The notes under the pieces are model-generated. The model worked only from the letters and a program-made list of their open reading frames with translations. It did no database searches and was not told the DNA's origin. Below, piece after piece: positions 18,169 through 28,896 of a stretch of DNA of 64,000 bases. Source of the DNA: Psychrobacter pacificensis (lineage in GTDB: Bacteria; Pseudomonadota; Gammaproteobacteria; Pseudomonadales; Moraxellaceae). Numbering within the stretch: position 1 is the first letter of the stretch; the number at the start of each line of letters is the position of its first letter. The stretch covers positions 25,776 to 89,775 of the forward strand of contig NZ_FNAL01000003.1 of assembly GCF_900101915.1 (NCBI RefSeq), given 5' to 3'. The translations under genes were made by a program, and so were the position numbers.

Positions 18169-19032
18169 ATGATAAGAGAGCTTAAAACCTTCGTCGCTGT
18201 TTGCGAGTTAGACAGTTTTGCCGCAGCAGCTCGGCACATCAACTTGACCCAGTCTGCGGTCAGTGCACAAATAAAAACCTTGGAAGACAATCTAGGGTTA
18301 TCTTTATTTACCCGTTCTGCTCGTGCCATTACCCTAAACCCGCAAGGCACGCGCGTATTACCGATCGCCAAAGAGATTTTGGCGCTTTATTCAACAATGC
18401 AGTTGTCCTCAGATACCGATATTGCAAGCTATTACGGGCAGCTTAGGATTGGCTCGATAAACTCCGTACAAGTGGGTATCTTGCCAGAGGCACTAAAGGC
18501 GATTACGTTACTTGCCCCCTTAATGCAGACGGAAATTGTCCCCGGGCGTGCCGTAGAGTTATTTGAGAAACTAGAAGTTGGGGAGATAGATGCGGCAATT
18601 ACCATACAGCCAGCATTTGCCTTGCCAAAAGATATTGTCACGCAGTCCATTATGACCGAGCCTTATGTGCTCATCAGCCCTAAAAAATGGCCCTTTCATA
18701 GCCTCAGACAAACGCTTGAGCAGCATCCTTTTATCCATTACACCTTACAGTCCTCAGCAGGCGCAAAGATAAACAAGTTCTTTAAACAACAGGACATCAA
18801 GGTAAATACGATCATGGAGATTAATGATCTGGATGCGATCGTGCGCATGGTGGAGTCGGGGCTGGGGGTGGCTTTGATTCCGTATGCTGGGCTATGGATT
18901 AGAAGTACGCCGCCCGTTCAAATTCACCATTTAGGGGATAACAGTTTGGTGCGCGAAGTTGTATTGGCATATCGTTATACCGATCGTCAGCAGCCACAAA
19001 TCAATGCTCTAAAGCAGGTGTTGGGGCTGTAA
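18169..19032 (+). CDS. LysR-family transcriptional regulator
   Basis: A 287-residue regulator: N-terminal winged helix (LKTFVAVCELDSFAAAARHINLTQSAVSAQIKTLE) at residues 4-60 and an effector-binding domain of periplasmic-binding-protein fold behind it. ATG 18169 is chosen over the GTG at 18157 because the family normally begins a few residues before the first helix. It is divergent from the truncated GntP permease, so its ancestral target may have been a sugar-acid or hydroxy-acid uptake gene; that is inference from position. Its effector is unknown. Confidence 0.85.
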   Translation: MIRELKTFVAVCELDSFAAAARHINLTQSAVSAQIKTLEDNLGLSLFTRSARAITLNPQGTRVLPIAKEILALYSTMQLSSDTDIASYYGQLRIGSINSVQVGILPEALKAITLLAPLMQTEIVPGRAVELFEKLEVGEIDAAITIQPAFALPKDIVTQSIMTEPYVLISPKKWPFHSLRQTLEQHPFIHYTLQSSAGAKINKFFKQQDIKVNTIMEINDLDAIVRMVESGLGVALIPYAGLWIRSTPPVQIHHLGDNSLVREVVLAYRYTDRQQPQINALKQVLGL

Positions 19033-19401
19033 GTGAGTCAAGAGTCTTATAAACCTTTGTCACTGAAGCTAGGTTTTTACTTTCGGCACGTATAATTAGC
19101 GATTAATCCACTTTTTCAACCAATAAGCTTTCTCATAAAATTTTTCTTGCCATATAAATTTTTTCCAAAAGAACTACTGTAAAAGTGCTCATTCTTTTTT
19201 ATAGAACAACCTAATCTGTCATATTTTTTATTAAGCAGCAAAATTTTTGGGGCTGAGAGCGAAATATTTGCGTTTTTCTTGTACTAAATTCTCGGTTACG
19301 ATGGCGCTCATATTGAGTAGCGCCAAGACAAAACACTTAACAGAGTCATTTTTGTCGGCCTACTTCTTAAATCTCTCTTATGTCTAAGAAGTTATAAAAA
19401 T
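19033..19401. other. aspA upstream region
   Basis: AT-rich non-coding stretch of 369 bases between the LysR gene and aspA. I see no second gene, no clear riboswitch fold and no convincing Fnr or Crp box. Confidence 0.5.
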
Positions 19402-20826
19402 ATGGAAAATACAGATAACCTTATCGATAATAAAGCCCATACTCGCATTGAAAAAGATTTATTGGGTGAGCAAGCCGTTCCTGCAACCGCACTATACGGA
19501 ATCCAAACCCAACGCGCCGCGCAAAATTTTGATATTACTGGCATGCCAATTAGCCATTTTCCTGATTTGATCAAAGCACTGGCAATGGTGAAAGCGGCTG
19601 CTGCCAAAGCCAATTATCAACACGGTCTACTCAGTGAAGAGAAGCTTAGCGCCATCACTGATGCGTGTAGCGATCTGATACAAGGCGAGCATCATGAGCA
19701 GTTTATTGTTGATCTCATCCAAGGCGGGGCGGGCACGTCAACCAACATGAATGCCAATGAAGTGATTGCCAATATTGGCTTAAAAAAGATGGGGTTTGAG
19801 TATGGTCAGTATAGTCATCTCCATCCTAACAATGACGTCAATCGCTCTCAGTCGACCAATGATGTCTATCCAAGCGCGGCACGTTTGGCGATGGTATTTG
19901 CGGCAAAACCACTGCAAGAGGCCATTATCAAGCTACAAAACAGCTTAGCTATCAAAGGTAAAGAATTTAGCAGCATTCTAAAAATGGGTCGTACTCAATT
20001 GCAAGACGCAGTACCGATGACGTTGGGGCAAGAGTTTAACGCTTTCGCCAGTGATCTAGGCAGTGAAACGGCGCGAATCGAAGATGCTTGTTTACAGTTA
20101 TGTGAGTTGAACTTGGGCGGTACGGCGATTGGTACGGGCATCAATGCGCCCAAAGGTTATGCCCGCTTAGCGATTAGTGAGCTCGCGGATATCAGTGGTC
20201 TGCCAGTGACGCTCTCTGAGGATTTGATCGCCGCCAGTGCCGATATGGGTGCGTTTATTACGTTTTCGAGTGCGCTCAAACGCCTAGCTATTAAGCTGTC
20301 TAAATTGAGCAACGATTTACGTCTACTGTCGAGTGGACCGCGTACGGGCTTGGGCGAGATTAACTTGCCAGCGATGCAACCTGGCTCGTCTATTATACCG
20401 GGTAAAGTCAATCCTGTGATTCCTGAGGCCATGAACCAAGCTGCGTTTCAGGTAATGGGGACGGACATGACGATTACCATGGCAGCAGAAGCAGGGCAAC
20501 TGCAGCTCAATGCAATGGAGCCGCTGATTGTTTATAACCTACTAAACAATGCGCGCCTGTTAGAAAAATCGATTCGTATGCTCGATGAGCGCTGTATTCA
20601 AGGTATAACCGCCAATAAAGCTCGCTGTGCGCAGCATGTCGAAAACAGTATCGGTATCGTGACAGCACTGGTACCACATATCGGTTATGAAAATGCCAGT
20701 CGTATCGCAGGAAATGCGTTGCTGAGTGGGTCAGGCGTGGCGGAGCTGGTCAAACAAGAAAAGCTGCTCAGTGATGAGGAACTTGCAGCGATTTTATCAC
20801 CTGACACGATGGTCAGTAGTATATAG
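19402..20826 (+). CDS. aspA: Aspartate ammonia-lyase
   Basis: Cytoplasmic tetrameric enzyme that converts L-aspartate to fumarate and ammonia. The 474-residue protein belongs to the fumarase/aspartase superfamily. Aspartase rather than fumarase C is indicated by GGAGTSTNMNANEVIAN near residue 112 and by PGKVNPVIPEAMNQ after the GSSIIPGKVN signature at about 327-336; fumarase has a TQCEA-type sequence there. YGIQTQRAAQNF near the N-terminus also fits. It is a single gene ended by a hairpin. It supplies fumarate for respiration or the TCA cycle from aspartate. Confidence 0.92.
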   Translation: MENTDNLIDNKAHTRIEKDLLGEQAVPATALYGIQTQRAAQNFDITGMPISHFPDLIKALAMVKAAAAKANYQHGLLSEEKLSAITDACSDLIQGEHHEQFIVDLIQGGAGTSTNMNANEVIANIGLKKMGFEYGQYSHLHPNNDVNRSQSTNDVYPSAARLAMVFAAKPLQEAIIKLQNSLAIKGKEFSSILKMGRTQLQDAVPMTLGQEFNAFASDLGSETARIEDACLQLCELNLGGTAIGTGINAPKGYARLAISELADISGLPVTLSEDLIAASADMGAFITFSSALKRLAIKLSKLSNDLRLLSSGPRTGLGEINLPAMQPGSSIIPGKVNPVIPEAMNQAAFQVMGTDMTITMAAEAGQLQLNAMEPLIVYNLLNNARLLEKSIRMLDERCIQGITANKARCAQHVENSIGIVTALVPHIGYENASRIAGNALLSGSGVAELVKQEKLLSDEELAAILSPDTMVSSI

Positions 20827-20860
20827 ATTTGTGCACATAAACTGGATTGAACAAAGCAAA

Positions 20861-20903
20861 AAAGAGCGATATCTATCAACGGATATCGCCCTAATTCTTT
20901 TAA
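20861..20903 (+). terminator. Terminator after aspA
   Basis: Inverted repeat GCGATATC (20866-20873) / GATATCGC (20882-20889) 40 bases after the aspA stop, with an A-rich left side and TTCTTTT on the right. The convergent rluF gene ends at 20964, so it may serve both. Confidence 0.7.
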
Positions 20904-20963
20904 AGTGTCGTATCTTCATCGTTTTGATCACTATGACAGCGATGTGATGAAATTAGACAATTA

Positions 20964-21950
20964 TTATCGCTTAGACCCTCGACCTTTTGAGGGGCGTCTG
21001 CCGTTTGTAGTGGGTTTACCATTGCCTGCAGCGTTTTTGCCACGACTGGACGGACGCCCATCTCTACCTTTAGAACCTGCTGGCTTTCTGGCATCATCCT
21101 TGGCGTACTTATTGCGCCCCTTTGCAGTACCTGCTAATTTTGCAGAGGGTTTTGACTTTGATTGAGCGTCAGTACGCGGTTTTTTTCGTGGTGCATTGCG
21201 CGATTTTTTGCCCGAATGATTGTCTTGCGACGAGGATTTTTCTACTGCCTTTAGTAGGGTCGATAGCTCTGTTGGTGTCAGGTCTCGCCAGTCGCCGACA
21301 GGAAGCCCCTTAAGGCTTACATTCATAATCCGCGTACGCTCAAGCTTGACGACCTCATAACCAAAATGCTCACACATACGGCGGATTTGACGGTTCAAAC
21401 CTTGAATGAGTGTGATGTTAAAGACGTTGGGTGCTACCTTAGTAACGGGACATTTTTTTGTCATCTTGCCCAGCATTGGCACGCCACTCGCCATACCCTC
21501 AATAAAGCTATCCGTGATTGGCTTATTTACTGTGACCAGATACTCTTTTTCGTGGTTATTGCCAGCACGCAATACTTTATTGACCAGATCACCATTATTG
21601 GTCAAAAAAATTAATCCTTGAGAGTCTTTGTCCAAACGCCCAATCGGAAAGATACGTACCGAGTGTCTCACAAAATCGACAATGTTGTTTTTTTCAGAGC
21701 TTTCCGTGGTGCTGACAATGCCCACTGGCTTATTTAAGGCAATAAAAATAAAATCATCAGGCTCGCGTGGCTCAATCAGCTGTCCGTTGACTTTTACTAC
21801 GTCTCCAGCAGCCACTTGATCACCCACCGATGCACGCTTGCCATTGATGTATACATTACCTTGTTCAACAAAGCGGTCAGCATCGCGTCTGGAACAAATC
21901 CCACTTTCGCTGATGTATTTATTGAGACGAGTCGAGGAATTGTTATACAT
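20964..21950 (-). CDS. rluF: 23S rRNA pseudouridine(2604) synthase
   Basis: RsuA/RluF-type pseudouridine synthase acting on 23S rRNA. Residues 8-50 form an S4 RNA-binding domain ([19 protein letters not shown]). The catalytic domain has the motif [21 protein letters not shown] with the catalytic Asp, and [17 protein letters not shown] later. RluF rather than RluB/E is suggested by the [10 protein letters not shown] ending. A basic, low-complexity tail of about 90 residues rich in Lys, Arg, Ser and Gly follows, longer than in E. coli, probably adding RNA affinity. Confidence 0.85.
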   Translation of the reverse strand: MYNNSSTRLNKYISESGICSRRDADRFVEQGNVYINGKRASVGDQVAAGDVVKVNGQLIEPREPDDFIFIALNKPVGIVSTTESSEKNNIVDFVRHSVRIFPIGRLDKDSQGLIFLTNNGDLVNKVLRAGNNHEKEYLVTVNKPITDSFIEGMASGVPMLGKMTKKCPVTKVAPNVFNITLIQGLNRQIRRMCEHFGYEVVKLERTRIMNVSLKGLPVGDWRDLTPTELSTLLKAVEKSSSQDNHSGKKSRNAPRKKPRTDAQSKSKPSAKLAGTAKGRNKYAKDDARKPAGSKGRDGRPSSRGKNAAGNGKPTTNGRRPSKGRGSKR

Positions 21951-22061
21951 AAAGCACCGTTTTACCTGATAAAAAGCTTTTTTGCTAAGAAAAAAGCCTA
22001 AATTGAATGGTTCAGTCGTCTTGTCATTAAAGCGGCGACTTGCGTTTTTACAGTCTAACGC

Positions 22062-22340
22062 TTACGTTCTGTAAAGCACTTTGACCACATGCCAGCCAAA
22101 TTTGGTTTTTACCAAATGAGGGGTGAAAAGCTCACCGTTGAAGCAGATTTTATCAAAAGGTCCTACCATTTGGCCTTTTTTGAACTCACCTAAATGACCG
22201 CCTTTTTTGCCTGATGGACAGGTTGAGTATCGTTTGGCCAGCACATCAAATGCTGCGCCTTTTTTGAGCTTGGCCATAATATCTTCTGCCAACTCTTTTT
22301 GTTTGACTAAAATGTGCAATGCGCTAGCGGTACGAGCCAT
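22062..22340 (-). CDS. ppiC: Parvulin-type peptidyl-prolyl isomerase
   Basis: A 92-residue single-domain cytoplasmic parvulin that catalyses cis-trans isomerisation of prolyl bonds. The family residues ALHILVKQKELAEDI, LAKRYSTCPSGKKGGHLGEFKKGQMVGPFD and FGWHVVKVL span the whole protein, including the two core histidines. The length matches E. coli PpiC (93 aa) and there is no signal peptide. It stands alone between rluF and a patatin gene on the same strand. Confidence 0.92.
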   Translation of the reverse strand: MARTASALHILVKQKELAEDIMAKLKKGAAFDVLAKRYSTCPSGKKGGHLGEFKKGQMVGPFDKICFNGELFTPHLVKTKFGWHVVKVLYRT

Positions 22341-22515
22341 CGTATAAACCTTTCATAGAGTATCAATTATCGGGTCATTATATCATTACTTATCTTATTT
22401 TAGCTTAGTTACTAACCTTTTTGATTCAAAGGTTATCTAAGATTATTTAAGCCAATTTCTTATATTTGAAGCCCGTGTTTTCTATTTAATATCTCTTCTT
22501 TACAAAATAAAAAGG

Positions 22516-23370
22516 TTAAAGCTGATGCCAATCTTCAATCGCCTTGTGTCCAATTTCTAGTCCCACATCATAGCTATAACGGATTTTGGCTTTATTTTTG
22601 GACAATCGACTCGCCATGTTTTTTAAGTCGGGTGGACAAATCTCTAAAATTTTCTGTGATGATGGCGTCTGTAAAAATTGTACCGAGTCGTTGTAGCGTT
22701 GGGTTCGCGTCAACAAGCTTTGGGCAAAACCATATCGTTGCTTAGTATAATATTTAGCCAATAGCTGATCGCCTTTACTGCTTGCTTTAGCGTAGTTTTG
22801 CGGGCGAGTACGTATGACCATGAGCTTATCAATACTCTCTTGCCCAGCCGCCCACTGTACGGGCAAAGCATCTGCCACACCACCATCAAAATAAGGCTCA
22901 CCAAATATCTCGACCGCTTGGCGGGTCAGCACTGGGATAGAGCTTGATGCCCTTAATCCATCCAAAATATTGTCTTTAGCCGCTTTGATGTAGGTTGCTT
23001 GTCCTGAAATAGCATGTGTTAACACCATGTAAAATTCAGCATGATTGGCAAATAACTGTGCCTGATCCAGTGGATATTCTTGCTCCACTATATCCCACAT
23101 CCACTTTAGATCCAGTAAGTCACCGCCTCTAAGGAAACGGCCATAATGAATAAATTCAGATCGAAGGGAATGATCCAAGTAAATATGCAGGGTGCGGCCT
23201 TGTTGTGCGGCCAAATAGTTAGCAACGTTAGTTGAACCTGAAGAGACGCCCACACACAGATCAAAAGGATTGAATTGTTGTTGTAAAAAGGCGTCTAAGA
23301 CACCACTGCTAAATGCGCCACGCATGCCGCCGCCTTCAACCACCAGTGCTTGTCGATGTTGTTTAACCAT
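22516..23370 (-). CDS. Patatin-like phospholipase (YjjU type)
   Basis: A 284-residue serine acyl hydrolase with the Ser-Asp dyad of patatins. The oxyanion motif VEGGGMRGAF is near residue 12, the nucleophile elbow GVSSGS is near residue 42, and the catalytic Asp lies in YFDGGVADALPV near residue 175. No signal peptide is seen, so it is probably cytoplasmic. It probably removes acyl groups from phospholipids or monoglycerides. About 135 bases upstream of its start lies the end of an IS element. Confidence 0.85.
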   Translation of the reverse strand: MVKQHRQALVVEGGGMRGAFSSGVLDAFLQQQFNPFDLCVGVSSGSTNVANYLAAQQGRTLHIYLDHSLRSEFIHYGRFLRGGDLLDLKWMWDIVEQEYPLDQAQLFANHAEFYMVLTHAISGQATYIKAAKDNILDGLRASSSIPVLTRQAVEIFGEPYFDGGVADALPVQWAAGQESIDKLMVIRTRPQNYAKASSKGDQLLAKYYTKQRYGFAQSLLTRTQRYNDSVQFLQTPSSQKILEICPPDLKNMASRLSKNKAKIRYSYDVGLEIGHKAIEDWHQL

Positions 23371-23505
23371 GGAAAACCTCGAATGACGCTCGCAAAGTAT
23401 ACCTACAAGTACACAAAACGAGGGGATAAAAAATGTTTATAAATATAGTCGATACTAGGGAATTATATTTTTAAGCCGTTCTAAACCTATTTCTTGGATA
23501 TAGAC

Positions 23506-24682
<1,177 letters not shown>

Positions 24683-24871
24683 ATTTTTTACTTACAACAC
24701 GCAACCTTTTTAACACACGTTGATTATAAATCTTGTTTTTCAAGGTGCTAATCTAATTGAGTAATACTTAGCTTAGTTAACATAAACCACTGTTTCTAAT
24801 AACTTTCATCTTGTATTATCACAGATTATAGTTTATCGAGATTTTGCAAGCTTTACTTAACTGGAGAAATT

Positions 24872-26035
24872 ATGCGTGCTTTAACTTACCACGGTGCTAA
24901 AGATGTGCGAGTGGACAATGTCCCAGAACCTAAACTGCAAGAAAAAGATGATGTTATTTTACGTGTGACTGCAACTGCAATTTGTGGCTCAGATTTACAC
25001 TTATATCGTGGCAAAATGCCTGCAACCGAGGAAGGTGATATCTTCGGTCATGAGTTTATGGGTGTGGTTGAAGAAGTAGGATCTGAAGTCACTGCTGTTA
25101 AAAAAGGCGATAGAGTTGTTATTCCTTTTGTTATTGCATGTGGTAACTGCTTTTTCTGTCAGCATGACCTAATGTCCGCTTGTGAGACTACAAATACAGG
25201 CCCAGGCGCTGCTATTAATAAAAAAATAATTCCGCCACCGGCTGCTTTATTTGGTTTTAGCCATTTATATGGTGGGATTCCTGGTGGACAAGCAGAATTT
25301 GTACGGGTTCCTAAAGGTAATTTTAATCCGTTCAAAGTAAATGGCTCACTGTCAGATGAGAAGGTTTTATTTTTATCAGATATTTTACCAACTGCTTGGC
25401 AGGCCGTGACAAATGCCAATATTACTAAAGGTTCAACCGTAGCTATTTATGGTGCGGGTCCTGTGGGGTTGTTATCAGCCGCTTGTGCCAAAATGTTAGG
25501 CGCTGAGCAGATCTTCGTGGTAGATCATAATGACTACCGTTTGCAGTATGCCAAAGATACGTACGGGGCTATTCCGGTTAATTTCGATAAGGTAGATGCT
25601 GCTGAATTCATCATTGAACAGACCAAAGGACATCGCGGCGTTGACGGTGTTATTGATGCGATTGGCTTCGAAGCCAAAGGCAGTATGCTAGAAACAATAA
25701 TGACCAATTTGAAAATTGAAGGGTCAAGTGGTGCAGCTTTACGTCAATGTATGGCAGCTGTGCGTCGTGGCGGGGTCGTTAGTGTTCCTGGTGTGTATGC
25801 AGGACCCATTCATGGTTTCTTATTTGGTGACGCTTTTGATAAAGGGCTTACTTTCAAAATGGGCCAAACCCATGTACATAAGTATTTACCACAATTATTA
25901 GAGTATATTGAAAATGGTGATTTATCACCTGAAGCTATTATTACTCACCGTATGAATTTGTCTGACGCTGCTAAAGGTTATGAAATTTTCGAAAAGCGTG
26001 AAGAAGAATGTCGTAAAGTCATTTTAACTCCTTAA
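24872..26035 (+). CDS. Zinc-dependent alcohol dehydrogenase, formaldehyde-dehydrogenase-like
   Basis: A 387-residue medium-chain dehydrogenase. Catalytic-zinc ligands are visible in [14 protein letters not shown] and [16 protein letters not shown]. The structural-zinc loop is [18 protein letters not shown], with four cysteines. The NAD-binding motif is YGAGPVGLL with an Asp (VVDHNDYR) after strand two. The inserted segment ([20 protein letters not shown]) is typical of the glutathione-independent formaldehyde dehydrogenase/threonine dehydrogenase-like group. It starts at ATG 24872 after CTGGAGAAA. It stands alone directly after an IS remnant, so acquisition is possible. The natural substrate is unknown. 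Confidence 0.85.
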   Translation: MRALTYHGAKDVRVDNVPEPKLQEKDDVILRVTATAICGSDLHLYRGKMPATEEGDIFGHEFMGVVEEVGSEVTAVKKGDRVVIPFVIACGNCFFCQHDLMSACETTNTGPGAAINKKIIPPPAALFGFSHLYGGIPGGQAEFVRVPKGNFNPFKVNGSLSDEKVLFLSDILPTAWQAVTNANITKGSTVAIYGAGPVGLLSAACAKMLGAEQIFVVDHNDYRLQYAKDTYGAIPVNFDKVDAAEFIIEQTKGHRGVDGVIDAIGFEAKGSMLETIMTNLKIEGSSGAALRQCMAAVRRGGVVSVPGVYAGPIHGFLFGDAFDKGLTFKMGQTHVHKYLPQLLEYIENGDLSPEAIITHRMNLSDAAKGYEIFEKREEECRKVILTP

Positions 26036-26080
26036 TTTTTCAAATTTACCCTTTACTTTTAACATTTAAAGGTTAGGTCA

Positions 26081-26131
26081 TAGCTGCTTTAACGAGATTG
26101 TCTTAAATAATGGTTATCGCTAAAGCAGCTA
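26081..26131. other. 11-bp perfect inverted repeat
   Basis: TAGCTGCTTTA at 26081-26091 pairs exactly with TAAAGCAGCTA at 26121-26131 across a 29-base loop, 46 bases after the alcohol dehydrogenase stop. Neither strand shows a clean T-run, so it is not a standard terminator; it may be a processing stem or a mobile-element remnant. Confidence 0.5.
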
Positions 26132-26248
26132 GTAAAAAAATCTTTGACTTGCTTTTCTCTGCACACGGCAAAAAAATCATCCCCCAACCGATTTTCATGG
26201 GTTTAGGGATTAAAAAAACTAACTAACTGTCTTAGATGGTCTTAAAGC

Positions 26249-26458
26249 TTAGAAGTGTAAAGCAAAATAAACTTTCTTATATTTATCAGGATCATTTTTA
26301 TTAGCTACAAACCCTTTGCTAACCAACTTTACCGAGTTAAATGTTTCACCTTCATCATTAGTTATCATAACAATCAAGTTTTGATCCCCAAAACTTTGGA
26401 GTTCTTTAATCAGCTCTTTAATTGTCTTAGTTCTATCTTCCCATTGCACTATACCCAA
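26249..26458 (-). CDS. Hypothetical 69-aa protein
   Basis: A small acidic, soluble protein (MGIVQWEDRTKTIKEL ... NDPDKYKKVYFALHF) with no membrane segment or signal peptide. It is predicted to be mixed alpha/beta with a helix at residues 10-25 (TIKELIKELQSFGDQ). I do not recognise a family. It is divergent from the serine recombinase gene, sharing a 121-base upstream region with dyads, so it is likely part of the same accessory insertion. Confidence 0.5.
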   Translation of the reverse strand: MGIVQWEDRTKTIKELIKELQSFGDQNLIVMITNDEGETFNSVKLVSKGFVANKNDPDKYKKVYFALHF

Positions 26459-26486
26459 AACATAAAACCTCTAAACGATAACCTAG

Positions 26487-26520
26487 CTATCATTTGACTT
26501 TTTTTGATCTTAAATGATAG
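26487..26520. promoter_or_regulatory. Dyad between recombinase and hypothetical gene
   Basis: CTATCATTT (26487-26495) and AAATGATAG (26512-26520) form a 9-bp inverted repeat 60 bases upstream of the serine recombinase. Immediately rightward, GATAGTAATATC and GCTATTATC repeat the half-site. Such spaced half-sites fit an autoregulatory or res-like site, but this is inferred. Confidence 0.4.
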
Positions 26521-26579
26521 TAATATCTTGCTATTATCAATGAACATCAATTATTAAGTCTAAGTAATAGAGGGGCATT

Positions 26580-27176
26580 ATGTCCGTTCGTATTTATGTG
26601 AGAGTCAGCACTAAGGACCAAGACGCTACTAGAGCATTAATAGATTTGGTTGCCTTCAGTAGCCGCTATGGTGATAGCTATGTTGATTACGTTGAGCACT
26701 TCAGTGGTACAAAGCTTGATAGACCAGTATTAGCTAAATTGCTAAAGGACGCCGAGCAAGGCGATATTTTATTGGTTGAAAGCGTGGATAGGTTAAGCAG
26801 GCTATCTCAAGATGATTTTGCGATTCTAAAGCAGCGTATTAAAGATAAAGGCTTACGATTGGTGGTGGCTGATCTACCAACCACTCATACGATGAGTGAC
26901 GGTATGACAGGTGAGATCCTAAAAGTGATTAACGATATGCTGATCGATTTATTAGCGACCATGGCAAAGCTTGATAATGACAAGCGTAGAGAGCGCATTA
27001 AACAAGGATTGGCCAACAGTGGCTATAAACCCACTGGTAAGAAAGCCAATACCGCAAAACACAATCGTATTAAAGCATTGGCCAGTCAAAACAATATGAC
27101 AAAAGAAGAGATCGCTAAGGCGGTTGGTGTTGGCGTAGCTACCGTTTATCGTGTCTTAAAGCAGGTTAATAGCTGA
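26580..27176 (+). CDS. Small serine recombinase (resolvase/invertase family)
   Basis: A 198-residue site-specific recombinase. Ser10 in VRVSTKDQDATRA is the expected nucleophile. The arginines LVESVDRLSRLSQDDF and the long E-helix ending LDNDKRRERIKQGL are characteristic, followed by a C-terminal helix-turn-helix (MTKEEIAKAVGVGVATVYRVLK). Length and layout fit plasmid resolvases or Hin-like invertases. No invertible segment is evident on either side. It lies between two IS remnants, so it is probably a relic of a transposon or plasmid. Confidence 0.9.
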   Translation: MSVRIYVRVSTKDQDATRALIDLVAFSSRYGDSYVDYVEHFSGTKLDRPVLAKLLKDAEQGDILLVESVDRLSRLSQDDFAILKQRIKDKGLRLVVADLPTTHTMSDGMTGEILKVINDMLIDLLATMAKLDNDKRRERIKQGLANSGYKPTGKKANTAKHNRIKALASQNNMTKEEIAKAVGVGVATVYRVLKQVNS

Positions 27177-27368
27177 GGTGTTTTAAATATCGACTCAACG
27201 TGACCTTTGGGCTTTATCTAAAGGCATCACAACGTCATATAAAAATCGTTTTAATGCAATAAGGCGTGATAATAATCATTATATTGCATTCATAATTGTT
27301 TTTACGCAAAATAGCTTATCTATAATCGATTGAGCCACTCATAATGAATACCCCCATCTCAGATCCTA

Positions 27369-28232
27369 TTGGCGCAGCATGGCTTGTCCGTTATGCCAGC
27401 ATCGAGCTGGTTTCCCTTTTATATGTCAGCAGTAGTATCGGTGGACGCAGACAAACCTATCTATCAGCGGGCTAAAGAGCTAGGAGAAACGCCTGAAAAA
27501 CGTTCACAGCGTAGTCAGCATGACGATTTCTACTTTAATGAGACTAAACGTATTTGGCAGGACAGCAAATGCCGTTACGGTGCGTGTAAAGTCTGGCAGC
27601 AGATGAAAGCTGACGAGTTAAAGGTTGCTCGGTGTACCGTAGAGCGATTAATGAAGCAGTATGGCCTACAAGGCATCTGGCGTGGCAAAGGCAAGATTAC
27701 CACCAACAGCCGTGACGACCAAAAACGCGCTGATGACTTAGTCAATCGCAACTTTAGCACTTATCGTCTTAACTAGTTGTGGGTTGCTGACTTTACTTAT
27801 ATCAAAACAACGTGCGGCTGGGTCTATACCGCTTTTATCATTGATGTGTTTGCCCGCGCTATTGTGGGCTGGAAAGTCTCTAATCGTATGAATACTGATA
27901 TGGTAATGGCGGCATTGAACCAAGCAATAGCAGATAGAAACCATCCCAAAGATATCATTCATCATAGTGATCGCGGGACTCAGTACTTATCCATTCGCTA
28001 TACTTCTAGGATGACGGATTCTGGCGTCATTGCCTCTGTTGGTACCAAAGGCGACTCTTATGACAACGCATTGGCTGAAACAGTCAATGGGCTTTATAAG
28101 TCTGAGGTAATACATTATTTAAAAGAGAGCTAGACTGGTGGGAACGGTGTTGAACTGGCAACCCTTGAATGGGTCGATTGGTTTAACAAAACCCGTTTGC
28201 ATAGTAAAATTGGTTATGTGTCGCCTTTTTAG
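27369..28232 (+). pseudogene. IS3-family transposase OrfB with nonsense codons
   Basis: In one frame: helix region SQHDDFYFNETKRIWQDSK, CTVERLMKQYGLQGIWRGK, then a TAG at 27774-27776 replacing Gln just before LWVADFTYIKT (first catalytic Asp). It continues FIIDVFARAIVGWKVS, IHHSDRGTQYLS (second Asp), KGDSYDNALAETVNGLYKSE (Glu), a second TAG at 28131-28133 in place of Trp, and EWVDWFNKTRLHSKIGYVSPF before a third stop. All three catalytic residues survive but the gene is interrupted at least twice, and orfA is missing. Confidence 0.88.
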
Positions 28233-28325
28233 TTTGAGAGACGATACTATGATAGTCTTAGTGAGTCAGACAAAGCTGACTGACTCAGGCAATCCACTCT
28301 CCGATATAGTCGGGGCGTTTCACTC

Positions 28326-28355
28326 AAAAAATAGGAGCTTATAGCTCCCATTTTT
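28326..28355. terminator. Rho-independent terminator
   Basis: Inverted repeat around GGAGC-TTATA-GCTCC with A-run left and T-run right, so it can act in both directions. It separates the IS remnant from the monooxygenase gene that ends at 28419. Confidence 0.85.
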
Positions 28356-28418
28356 ATGTTAGCTTGCTAAGTCTCTATGTTAATTTGAAGAATACTTCAT
28401 CATAATATCCGAATACAG

Positions 28419-28703
28419 CTATATTTTTTTGATTTCTACAATATCACTTGATTCAATGAGCGATTGGATATTACCAAATAAACTTTGAATATAATCAGAG
28501 GCCATATGGATATCTAAATCCTCCCTGCTACGCCATTCTTCTAAAAAGAAATATTCACTCGAGTCATTTTCGCTAATATAAAGCTCATATTTCAAGCACC
28601 CTTCTTCTTGAAGCGTAGGCTCTATTACACTTTTTAAAAGCGCTTCTAACGTCTCTTTTTGATCTGATTTTGCCTTAAAGTTCGCAATTATTGAAATAGT
28701 CAT
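28419..28703 (-). CDS. ABM-domain (antibiotic biosynthesis monooxygenase-like) protein
   Basis: A 94-residue ferredoxin-fold protein of the ABM/YgiN type, in which related proteins act as cofactor-free quinol monooxygenases. Visible pattern: MTISIIANFKAKSDQKETLEALLKSVIEPT, EEGCLKYELYISEND, YFFLEEWRSREDLDIHMAS. The length matches the family. It lies just downstream, on the same strand, of an MDR quinone-oxidoreductase-like gene, a pairing seen in quinone detoxification, but a 170-base inverted-repeat element now separates them. Confidence 0.78.
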   Translation of the reverse strand: MTISIIANFKAKSDQKETLEALLKSVIEPTLQEEGCLKYELYISENDSSEYFFLEEWRSREDLDIHMASDYIQSLFGNIQSLIESSDIVEIKKI

Positions 28704-28726
28704 TATTTCACCTTGAATTTGTTTTA

Positions 28727-28896
28727 GGGTTTGTCCCTATTTTAAAAATGGTGATAAAAATGAGATAAATCGCAGGCAAACAAGGAAAATAACGCAGGTA
28801 ATATCAAGATATTGGTCAGCTATTTGACACCGTTTGCCAAAGATTTAGCCATTTTTAGCCCATTTAGTCATAAACGCTTGAATTAGGGACACGCCC
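28727..28896. mobile_element. 170-bp TA-flanked inverted-repeat element (second MITE type)
   Basis: Left end GGGTTTGTCCCTATTT and right end (other strand) GGGCGTGTCCCTAATT match at 13 of 16 positions, each flanked by TA (28725-28726 and 28897-28898). It has no coding capacity. The outer GGGCGTGT is shared with the 277-bp elements nearby. The right end supplies the last base of the stop codon of the next gene. Confidence 0.6.

Noticed and set aside
19402..20826. Fumarase C
   Set aside because: Same superfamily, but AGTSTNMNANEVIAN and NPVIPEAMNQ are aspartase-type sequences.
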